The notes under the pieces were generated by a model. The model saw only the letters and a program-made list of their open reading frames with translations. It did not search any database and had not been told where the DNA came from. From Halomonas daqiaonensis (GTDB taxonomy: Bacteria > Pseudomonadota > Gammaproteobacteria > Pseudomonadales > Halomonadaceae), in assembly GCF_900109725.1 (NCBI RefSeq), contig NZ_FOBC01000006.1, positions 148,924-212,923 of the forward strand: 64,000 bases of DNA, given 5' to 3'. How positions within the stretch are numbered: the stretch's first letter is position 1; each line of letters opens with the position of its first letter. This document shows, in pieces, positions 37,961-45,011 of this stretch. The translations under genes were made by a program, and so were the position numbers.

Positions 37961-38493
37961 TCGATGACCTGCGGCGCCTCTCGGTCCGCGACTGGAGCCT
38001 TGCAGGCCTGTCGTTCTGTGCGCTGATGATGGCCGTGGCCCTGGGGCTCGAGCACCTCGTCGGGCTGGAGCCCTGTCCGCTGTGCATCCTCCAGCGCGTG
38101 GCCGTACTGTCTGCCGCCGCCGTATTCCTCGTCGCGGCGATCCACGACCCGGTGGGGCGTGCGGGGGCGGTGATCTATGGCCTGCTGTCGCTGGCTGCCG
38201 TGGGCGGCGGCATCGCCGTGGTGGGGCGCCACCTGTGGCTGCAGTCGCTGCCGGCCGATAAGGTGCCGAGCTGCGGGCCGGGGCTCGATTACATGATGGA
38301 TATCCTGCCCTTGCAGCAGGTACTGGCCCAGGTGCTCTCCGGCTCGGGGGAGTGCGCCGAGATCGACTTCCTGCTGTTCGGCATCTCGCTTCCTGGTTGG
38401 ACCCTGGTCGGCTTCCTGGTGCTCGCGCTGGCGCCGTTGGGCCTGCTGCTGGCAGCCAATCGCCCGCGTCGCGGTTATCGCTGGCAGGGCTAG
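37957..38493 (+). CDS. dsbB: Disulfide bond formation protein DsbB
   Basis: Inner-membrane quinone reductase that reoxidises DsbA. 178 residues, four hydrophobic helices, first periplasmic loop with Cys40-Pro-Leu-Cys43 (EPCPLCILQR), second loop cysteines Cys106 and Cys133. The conserved Arg follows the CPLC helix. Coupled to gshA by a four-base overlap, an unusual pairing of cytoplasmic thiol synthesis and periplasmic disulfide formation. Confidence 0.94.
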   Translation: MIDDLRRLSVRDWSLAGLSFCALMMAVALGLEHLVGLEPCPLCILQRVAVLSAAAVFLVAAIHDPVGRAGAVIYGLLSLAAVGGGIAVVGRHLWLQSLPADKVPSCGPGLDYMMDILPLQQVLAQVLSGSGECAEIDFLLFGISLPGWTLVGFLVLALAPLGLLLAANRPRRGYRWQG

Positions 38494-38502
38494 GCTCGGA
38501 CC

Positions 38503-39402
38503 ATGCGCTATCGTGACCTGGCCTCCCAGGAGGAAATCGACCGCGCCTACGATCCCATGCGGGGGCGTGATTCGGTTCCCCTGCTCGAGGGCTGGCGGGC
38601 GCGCAGCGCGACCTCCCGCGGGCGCCATCGGGTAACGCTCGATGCGGCCTACGGGCCAACGCTTGCCGAGTGCATGGATATCTTCCATGCCGAGGGCAGG
38701 GGGGAGGAGAGAACGGAGGGGGGAGAGGAGGGCAAGCCTGCCCCCTGTCACCTCTTCTTCCACGGCGGCTACTGGCGCTCGCTCAGCCACAAGGAGTTCG
38801 GCTTCGTGGCGAATGGACTGGTGGCGTCGGGGATCACGGTGGCGGTGGTCAACTACGCTCTGTGTCCTGCCGTACGCTTCGGCGAGGTGGTACGCCAGGC
38901 CCGGGCGGCCCTGGCCTGGGTCCATCGCAATGCGGCATCAGTGAATGTCGACCCTCGCCAACTCAGCATCTCGGGGCACTCCGCTGGCGGACATCTGTGC
39001 GGCATGCTGTTGGCTACCGACTGGGAAAGGGAGTATGGCCTGCCCAACGACCTGATCAGGGGAGCCTTGTGCGTCAGTGGCTTGTATGACCTCGGCCCCT
39101 TTCCCTGGTCATGGTTGCAACCCAAGCTCCAGCTCACCGGTCGTGATGTGGCCGACTACAGCCCCGTGCTGTTGCCCTGCCACGTCCCGGCCGGGGTGAA
39201 GTTGGTGGCCGGCGGCGAGGAGTCCAGCGAGTTCGCCCGCCAGATGCAGGCCTTCGCCGAGCATTTGCGCGGGCAGGGCATCAGCGTCGAGTCGGCCGTG
39301 CTGGAAGGCGATGACCACTTCTCGCTGCTCGACCACTATCGTCCCGGCGGGCGCTTCGTCAAAGGAATCACCGCCTTCCATTCCCAGGGCTTTCGCAGAT
39401 AG
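38503..39402 (+). CDS. Alpha/beta hydrolase, KynB/arylformamidase-like
   Basis: Serine hydrolase of 299 residues: oxyanion HGGYW at 87-91, nucleophile Ser160 in SGHSAGGH, a late acidic segment and His (EGDDHFSLLDH). This HGG(Y/F)W plus GHSAGGH combination is typical of arylformamidase-type enzymes. Residues 64-78 are Glu/Gly/Arg-rich, encoded by a purine-only-like run (38692-38736) that looks inserted before the HGG strand. Substrate unknown; starts nine bases after dsbB. Confidence 0.85.
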   Translation: MRYRDLASQEEIDRAYDPMRGRDSVPLLEGWRARSATSRGRHRVTLDAAYGPTLAECMDIFHAEGRGEERTEGGEEGKPAPCHLFFHGGYWRSLSHKEFGFVANGLVASGITVAVVNYALCPAVRFGEVVRQARAALAWVHRNAASVNVDPRQLSISGHSAGGHLCGMLLATDWEREYGLPNDLIRGALCVSGLYDLGPFPWSWLQPKLQLTGRDVADYSPVLLPCHVPAGVKLVAGGEESSEFARQMQAFAEHLRGQGISVESAVLEGDDHFSLLDHYRPGGRFVKGITAFHSQGFRR

Positions 39403-39410
39403 CGATATCA

Positions 39411-39534
39411 CTCGGGGCTGATCCGTCGACAAGTCCCGGAGTGCCGGACCATCGAGGAGGCGCTGTGAATACCTCCCTGTAAGCTACCGACGCCTTCCCT
39501 GGCGTAGGACCTCCTCTTCGGCTTGTCCCCGGCG
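39411..39534 (-). repeat. Structured intergenic repeat, short copy
   Basis: Reverse-oriented copy of the element at 17447-17651. Outer arms GAGGAGG (39454-39460) and CCTCCTC (39510-39516) pair. The apex between the CCTACGCC and GGCGTCGG blocks is only six bases here against 87 in the long copy. It lies between the convergent KynB-like gene and livF, starting nine bases after the former's stop, and could act as a bidirectional transcription block or be a mobile repeat. Confidence 0.68.
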
Positions 39535-39571
39535 CCCTCGTCATGCCCAACTTCGACCATCCAAAGGGCAG

Positions 39572-40252
39572 TCAGACCCCCAGATAGCGGTCGCGGATAC
39601 CGGTGTCCAGCGCCTCGGGCGGCCCCGTCCACGCCGTGCGACCCTTCTCCAGGATGGTGCAGCGGTCCACCACAGGCAGCAGTTCGCCGAGCGACTTGTC
39701 GATGATCAGCGTCGACTGGCCCTGCGCCTTGATCAGACGCAGCGCCGACCAGATCTCCTGGCGGATCACCGGGGCCAGGCCCTCGGTCGCCTCGTCGAGC
39801 ACCAGGAGGCGCGGGTTGGTCATCAGGGCGCGACCGATGGCGAGCATCTGCTGTTCGCCGCCGGAGAGGGTGGCCGCCATCTGGCGGCGCCGCTCGGCCA
39901 GACGAGGGAAGAGCCCTTCGACCCGCTCCCGGTTCCAGGATCCGGGGCGCGCGGTGACGACCAGGTTCTCGCGCACCGAGAGATTGGGAAAGCAGCGGCG
40001 CCCCTCCGGCACCAGTCCCAGGCCGCATTGGGCGATGCGGTAGGCCGGCAGTCGCCGCAGGTCGCGTGACTCGAACAGGATGCGGCCGCGACGGGCCGGG
40101 GTCAGGCCGAACAGCGAGCGGATGGTGGTGGTCTTGCCCATGCCGTTGCGTCCCATGAGGGCGACCATCTGGCCGGCCTCGACCCGCAGGTTGACGCCGA
40201 ACAGCGCCTGAGAGGGCCCGTAGAAGGTCTCGATGTCGGTGATCTCGAGCAT
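39572..40252 (-). CDS. livF: Branched-chain-type ABC importer ATPase LivF
   Basis: Second ATPase of a HAAT-family importer (226 aa): Walker A GRNGMGKTTT, signature LSGGEQQMLAIGRAL, Walker B LLVLDEATEGLAP, whose glutamate-glycine-leucine is typical of LivF. The ATG at 40252 sits one base beyond the livG stop. Last gene of the leftward operon livJ-H-M-G-F. Substrate could be branched-chain amino acids, amides or other small organic acids. Confidence 0.92.
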   Translation of the reverse strand: MLEITDIETFYGPSQALFGVNLRVEAGQMVALMGRNGMGKTTTIRSLFGLTPARRGRILFESRDLRRLPAYRIAQCGLGLVPEGRRCFPNLSVRENLVVTARPGSWNRERVEGLFPRLAERRRQMAATLSGGEQQMLAIGRALMTNPRLLVLDEATEGLAPVIRQEIWSALRLIKAQGQSTLIIDKSLGELLPVVDRCTILEKGRTAWTGPPEALDTGIRDRYLGV

Positions 40253-40253
40253 C

Positions 40254-40997
40254 TCAGTCTCCCAGGTAGGCGTCGCGAACGCGCGGGTCGCGACGGATGG
40301 TCGCGCTGTCGCCATGGGCGATGATGCTTCCCGCCACCAGCACGGAGATGCGGTCCGCAAGCCGGAACACCGCGTCCATGTCATGCTCGATCAGCAGGAT
40401 GGGGACCTCGTGTTTCAGCGTCTCGAGCAGTTCGGTGAGCCGCGCCGTTCCCTCGGGGCCGAGGCCCGCCATGGGCTCGTCCAGCAGCAGGGCCCGGGGC
40501 TTCAGGACCAGCGCACAGGCCACTTCCACCTGGCGGCGCTCGCCGTGGGAGAGCTCCGCGACCGGCGTGTCGGCACGGTGAGCCAGGTGCATGCGCTCCA
40601 GCGCCGCGCGGGCGGGGGCCAGCAGGCTAGGGTCTCGATCGACGGGCTGCCAGAAGCGGAAGCTGTGCCCCTGCAGCGCCTGGGCGCCGATCATCACGTT
40701 ACGCAGCACGCTGAGCGGCTCGGCCAGGCACGAGACCTGGAAGCTGCGGCCCAGGCCGAGGCGGGCCCGGCGGGCGACTCCCAGGGCGGTGATGTCGTGC
40801 GCTCCCAGGTGGATCTGGCCGCTATCAGGCCTGAGGCTGCCGGCGATCTGCGCGATCAGGGTCGACTTGCCGGCGCCGTTGGGCCCGATCAGGGTGTGGA
40901 TCTCGCCGGCTTTCAGCTCCAGCGACACGTCGTCGGTGGCCTGAAGGGCGCCGAAGCGCTTGTGCAGGCCGGATATCGACAGCACGCTCTCACTCAT
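40254..40997 (-). CDS. livG: Branched-chain-type ABC importer ATPase LivG
   Basis: First ATPase of the importer (247 aa): Walker A GPNGAGKST, signature LSHGERRQVEVACAL, Walker B LLLDEPMAGLGPEG, with the LGLGRSFQ segment typical of LivG. Its start overlaps the end of livM by eight bases. Confidence 0.93.
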   Translation of the reverse strand: MSESVLSISGLHKRFGALQATDDVSLELKAGEIHTLIGPNGAGKSTLIAQIAGSLRPDSGQIHLGAHDITALGVARRARLGLGRSFQVSCLAEPLSVLRNVMIGAQALQGHSFRFWQPVDRDPSLLAPARAALERMHLAHRADTPVAELSHGERRQVEVACALVLKPRALLLDEPMAGLGPEGTARLTELLETLKHEVPILLIEHDMDAVFRLADRISVLVAGSIIAHGDSATIRRDPRVRDAYLGD

Positions 40998-42018
40998 GCT
41001 GCTGCCTCCCGGCCAGCCAGCCGATCACGCCCTGCTTGGCGAACAGCACCACACCCAGCAGCACCAGGCCGAGGAAGAACTGCCAGTATTCGGTCAGCCC
41101 CCCCAGCAGGGTCTCCATCATCACGAAGAGGATGGCCCCCGCGAGTGGCCCGTAGAGGCGGCCGACACCGCCCAGGATGACGATCACCATCAGCTCGCCG
41201 GAGAGGTGCCAGCTCAGCATGGAGGGGCTAACGAACCCGTTCAGATCGGCGTAGAGGGCACCGGCCAGGCCAGTGATCATCGCCGAGATGACGAAGGCTA
41301 CCAGGCGGATGGGGAAGGGGGAGATACCGGCAGTGGCGAGGCGGGTCTCATTGAGACGTGCCATGGTCAGGGCGGCCCCGAAGCGTGACCTCATCAGTCG
41401 CGAGGTGAGCGCCATGGAGAGTACCAGTGCCGTGAAGCAGATCAGGAAGAAGCTCAGGGCGTCGTTGGTATCGATTCCTGGCAGGGTGTTTCGCAGGTAG
41501 ATCGGCAGGCCATCCTGGCCACCGTAGTCCGGCCAGGAGTTGGCGAAATAGTAGGCCATCTGGGCGAAGGCTAGGGTGATCATGATGAAGTAGACGCCGG
41601 TAGTGCGCAGCGAGATGGCGCCGATCGCCAGGGCGAGCAGGCCACAGAGCAGCACGGCAGCCAGCCAGATCGCCAGCATGTTGTCGCTGCCGGGCAGGCC
41701 CATCACCAGGCTGCCGTCGAATGCATGAAAGGCGCTGATGCCGGTCACGTAGCCACCCAGGCCGAAGTAGGCGGCATGGCCGAAGCTGATCATGCCACCG
41801 TAGCCGATGGCCAGGTTGAGACCCACGGCAGCCATTGCGACCAGGGCGACGCGGGAGGCGAGATTCACGTAGTAGATCTCGCCCATCAGGTGGGCGGCGA
41901 CGGGCGCCAGCAGCATCACCGCCAGCAGCACGCCGTGTACCAGGTGTCGGCGTTCCAGCCAGCTTCTCGATTCTGACGGGCTCGCTTCGGGGGTTGTCGC
42001 AGGATGGAGCCTAGTCAT
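40990..42018 (-). CDS. livM: Branched-chain-type ABC importer permease LivM
   Basis: Permease subunit of 342 residues with eight or more hydrophobic helices. Family phrase: AMAAVGLNLAIGYGGMISFGHAAYFGLGGY; a late LSGELMVIVILGGVGRLYGPLAGA is also typical. ATG 42018 lies inside the livH stop region (ATGACTAG overlap); an extra upstream ATG at 42027 is possible. The charged N-terminal tail precedes the first helix. Confidence 0.92.
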   Translation of the reverse strand: MTRLHPATTPEASPSESRSWLERRHLVHGVLLAVMLLAPVAAHLMGEIYYVNLASRVALVAMAAVGLNLAIGYGGMISFGHAAYFGLGGYVTGISAFHAFDGSLVMGLPGSDNMLAIWLAAVLLCGLLALAIGAISLRTTGVYFIMITLAFAQMAYYFANSWPDYGGQDGLPIYLRNTLPGIDTNDALSFFLICFTALVLSMALTSRLMRSRFGAALTMARLNETRLATAGISPFPIRLVAFVISAMITGLAGALYADLNGFVSPSMLSWHLSGELMVIVILGGVGRLYGPLAGAILFVMMETLLGGLTEYWQFFLGLVLLGVVLFAKQGVIGWLAGRQQHE

Positions 42019-42940
42019 GGGCGGCAAAGAGCCCCTTTGGCTTGAAGGCGAGAATCACCGCCATGAGGATGTAGATCAGCATGGCGGCCAGGGCAGTCCC
42101 GGTACCGGCGGCGTCCGAAGGGCTCATGAACTGGCCGAACAGGGCAGGCAGGAAGACCCGGCCCAGGGTATCCACCATGCCGACCAGCAGGGCGCCGAGC
42201 AGGGCGCCCTTGATCGAGCCGATGCCGCCGATCACGATCACCACGAAGGCCAGGATCAACACCGGCTCCCCCATGCCCACCTGCACCGACTGGAGGGCGC
42301 CGACCAGTGATCCGGCCAGGCCCGCCAGGGCGGCACCCAGGGCGAATACCAGTGTGTAGAGCCGCCGGATGTTGACCCCCAGGGCACCGATCATCTCCCG
42401 GTCGCTCTCGCCGGCGCGGATGCGCATGCCCAGCCGGGTATGTGCGATCAGCAGGTAGAGGCCCGCGGCGACGACCACCCCCACGGCGATGATCACCAGT
42501 CGATAGACGGGATAGCGCGAACCGCCGGGCAGGGCCACCGATCCGGACAGCGCCTCGGGCGGGCTGAGCCACAACGGCGAGGAGCCGAACAGCCAGCGGG
42601 TGCCCTCGGAGAAGATCAGGATCAGCGCGAAGGTCGCGAGGACCTGATCGAGGTGCTGGCGATGGTAGAGACGGCGTATCACCAGCAATTCGACGATGGC
42701 GCCCGCTGCCGCGGCCGCCAGCACGCCGGCGACCAGTCCCAGCAGGAAGGAGCCGGTCGAGACGGTAGCCAGGGCGGTGACATAGGCCCCGACCATGTAG
42801 AAGGAGCCATGGGCCAGGTTGATCAATCCCATGACGCCGAACACCAGGGTCAGGCCGCTGGCCATCAGGAACAGCATGGTACCGAGTTGCAGGCCGTTGA
42901 TCAGTTGCTCGATCAGCAGGGTAACGGACACGTCAGGCAT
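42011..42940 (-). CDS. livH: Branched-chain-type ABC importer permease LivH
   Basis: Permease subunit of 309 residues: LINGLQLGTMLFLMASGLTLVFGVMGLINLAHGSFY at the N-terminus (broken here as family signature GLTLVFGVMGLINLAHG), and late VIVIGGIGSIKGALLGALLVG. Downstream of the binding-protein gene, from which it is separated by a 12-bp hairpin that may tune relative expression. Confidence 0.93.
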   Translation of the reverse strand: MPDVSVTLLIEQLINGLQLGTMLFLMASGLTLVFGVMGLINLAHGSFYMVGAYVTALATVSTGSFLLGLVAGVLAAAAAGAIVELLVIRRLYHRQHLDQVLATFALILIFSEGTRWLFGSSPLWLSPPEALSGSVALPGGSRYPVYRLVIIAVGVVVAAGLYLLIAHTRLGMRIRAGESDREMIGALGVNIRRLYTLVFALGAALAGLAGSLVGALQSVQVGMGEPVLILAFVVIVIGGIGSIKGALLGALLVGMVDTLGRVFLPALFGQFMSPSDAAGTGTALAAMLIYILMAVILAFKPKGLFAAHD

Positions 42941-42963
42941 CCTTGGCGGAACGAAGGAAGAGG

Positions 42964-42994
42964 CGGTGCCGGGCCGATGCCTGGCCCGGCACCG
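42964..42994 (-). terminator. Intercistronic hairpin between livJ-type gene and livH
   Basis: Perfect 12-bp stem (42964-42975 with 42983-42994), loop of seven bases, in the 60-base gap after the binding-protein gene. No T-run on the minus strand, so it probably acts as a partial terminator or mRNA-stabilising barrier giving excess binding protein, as in many importer operons. Confidence 0.6.
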
Positions 42995-43000
42995 TGGCGA

Positions 43001-44143
43001 TTACATCCGGCACTGCTCGGCATAGACGTCCTGGATATCCTCGACGGCGATGCCGACCAGGCGGTTGGTCGGTTCGCCGTCTTCGCCCTCGACCACCTCG
43101 CGGACATAAATGTCCTGGATCGGGTGGTGGTTCGGGCCGAAGCGGAACTCGCCGCGCACCGAGTCGAAGTCCGCCTCGCGCAGCGCCTCGCGGAAGGCAT
43201 CCTGGTCGCTCGGATGGGCCTTCTCCAGGGCGCTGAGGATCAGGCGGGCGGTATCGTAGCCCTGGGCCGCATAGAGGGTCGGCATGCGGTCGTAGGCGTC
43301 CTGGAAGCCTTCGACGAAGGCCTGGTTGGCTGCATTTTCCAGGTCATAGGCCCACTGCGAGGTGTTCATGGCGCCGATCGCGGCGCTGCCCACCGCCTTG
43401 ATGATCGTCTCGTCAAACGAGAAGGCCGCCCCGAATACCGGCATCTCCACCCCCGAATTCTCCCACTGCTTCATGAAGGAGATACCCATGCCGCCGGGAA
43501 GAAAGAAGAACAGGCTGTCGGCATCGCTGGCGCGGATCCTGGCGATCTCGGCGGCATAGTCGGTCTGGCCGAGCTGGGTATAGATCTCATCGGCGACCTC
43601 GCCCTCGAAGAGATGCTTGAAGCCGGCCAGTGCATCGGTGCCGGCAGGGTAGTTCGGCGCCATCAGCAGCGGATTCTCGAAGCCCTGCTCGCGCATGTAG
43701 GCACCCATTGCGCCGTGCAGGTTGTCGTTCTGATAGGCCACGTTGAAGTAGTTCTCGTGGCACATCTTGCCGGCGAGAGCCGAGGGGCCGGCATTGGGCG
43801 AGAGGTAGAAGGTTCCCTGGCGGACCACCGAGGGCACCACGGCCATAGCCAGGTTGGACCAGATGATGCCGGTCAGGATATCGACCTCGTCGCGCTGCAT
43901 GAATTCGTTGGACAGTGACTTGGCGAGGTCGGGGCGGCGGGCGTCATCCTGGATCAGGACCTCGATGTCGTCGCGATCCGCCTGGTCCATGGCGAGCATG
44001 AAGCCGTCGCGGACATCGACACCGAGATGGGAGCCGCCCCCCGAGAGGGTGGTGATCATGCCGATCTTGACGTCCTCGGCCTGGGCTGTGGCTACGGCGG
44101 TCGTCATCAGCAGGCCGAGGCCGGCGCGGGTCAGCTTGTTCAT
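43001..44143 (-). CDS. ABC importer substrate-binding protein (Peripla_BP_6, LivJ-like)
   Basis: Periplasmic receptor of 380 residues: signal peptide to about VATAQA (residue 22), then the type I fold starting DVKIGMITTLSGGGSHLG. Contains FFFLPGGMGISFMKQW and a C-terminal GVxxEDIQDVY ending. The sequence is not close enough to LivJ to name the ligand; related proteins bind amino acids, amides or aromatic acids. First gene of the leftward operon. The ATG at 44143 begins MNKLTRAGL; an upstream start at 44209 lacks a leader. Confidence 0.9.
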   Translation of the reverse strand: MNKLTRAGLGLLMTTAVATAQAEDVKIGMITTLSGGGSHLGVDVRDGFMLAMDQADRDDIEVLIQDDARRPDLAKSLSNEFMQRDEVDILTGIIWSNLAMAVVPSVVRQGTFYLSPNAGPSALAGKMCHENYFNVAYQNDNLHGAMGAYMREQGFENPLLMAPNYPAGTDALAGFKHLFEGEVADEIYTQLGQTDYAAEIARIRASDADSLFFFLPGGMGISFMKQWENSGVEMPVFGAAFSFDETIIKAVGSAAIGAMNTSQWAYDLENAANQAFVEGFQDAYDRMPTLYAAQGYDTARLILSALEKAHPSDQDAFREALREADFDSVRGEFRFGPNHHPIQDIYVREVVEGEDGEPTNRLVGIAVEDIQDVYAEQCRM

Positions 44144-44427
44144 GGAAATCCTCTCCAGAGTCCGGTTGGTGTCATGGCGGCTGCACCGTGATGGCGACCG
44201 CGCAGTCAAAATACCGATGTAACGTACTATGAATGCCCCGTCGAGCTCTCCACGCTCCCCTCGCGGTGCACGCTTTGACTATCCTCGCGGCCAGGCCGCG
44301 GCGACTCAAGCGCCACTTCGGCAATGCCACGGCAGCAGGATTGACAGCGGGCCCGGCAGGCGCGAGTCTGGCATTTCGCGGTTCGAGTTACCCGAGTGGC
44401 TGGACGCATCGGGCTAGGGAGGCACCC

Positions 44428-44928
44428 ATGCTGGAAGACTGCAAGAATGCCCTGGAGCGCTGGGGCGGCGTTCACGAGCTGATCGATCGCTGGCTTCACG
44501 AGCGCCGTGAGCTGCTGATCCACTTCGCCGCGCTGAAGCAGGCCTGCGATGCCGAGCTCGAGACGGTGAGCTCGAAGAGCGTCAACACCTTCAGCGAACT
44601 GCTGATGGATTATATCAGCGCTGGCCATTTCGAGATCTACCCGCAGTTGCGGGAAGAAGCGAAAGCCTTCGCTGATCACCAGGCCCTGGAACTCGCCGAC
44701 CGCCTGCTGGAGCGCCTGGAGATGTCCACCGAACTGGTGCTCTCCTTCGACCGCGACTACGACAGCCCCGCTCGCGCTGAACATCACCTGCGTCGACTTC
44801 CCGCCTGGCTCGATCGCCTGAGCCGAGGGCTCAGCGAACGCTTCAGCCTCGAGGACCAACTGATCGCCCGCCTGCATGCGGCCCATACGCCGGATTCCGC
44901 TGGTGCCGAGCTGCGCTCGGAGCTGTAG
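44428..44928 (+). CDS. rsd: Anti-sigma70 regulator Rsd/AlgQ
   Basis: Binds sigma70 and sequesters it in stationary phase (166 aa). Key phrase LLMDYISAGHFEIYPQL matches the DYLSAGHFSIYE of E. coli Rsd; the N-terminal IDRWLHERRELLIHFAALK matches LVDRWLHVRKHLLV. AGGGAGG lies 7-8 bases before the ATG. The stop codon (44926-44928) lies inside a REP-like repeat. The 284-base gap upstream is divergent with the Liv operon; no clear promoter pair was found. Confidence 0.93.
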   Translation: MLEDCKNALERWGGVHELIDRWLHERRELLIHFAALKQACDAELETVSSKSVNTFSELLMDYISAGHFEIYPQLREEAKAFADHQALELADRLLERLEMSTELVLSFDRDYDSPARAEHHLRRLPAWLDRLSRGLSERFSLEDQLIARLHAAHTPDSAGAELRSEL

Positions 44929-44991
44929 GAGCGCGATTTATCGCACGATCTGCCGCGGTACCATCAATCGCCGGATAAAGCCGGCTCCTAC
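44925..44991. repeat. REP-like inverted pair downstream of rsd
   Basis: Outer arms GTAGGAGC (44925-44932) and GCTCCTAC (44984-44991) enclose two small hairpins, one GCGATTTATCGC and one GCCGGATAAAGCCGGC. This GTAGGAGCG-hairpin style is that of REP/BIME elements of Pseudomonas and relatives. It includes the rsd stop codon. A single half-copy occurs at 56389-56415. Confidence 0.7.
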
Positions 44992-45011
44992 GCCTTGGTT
45001 CTGCTCACTCC

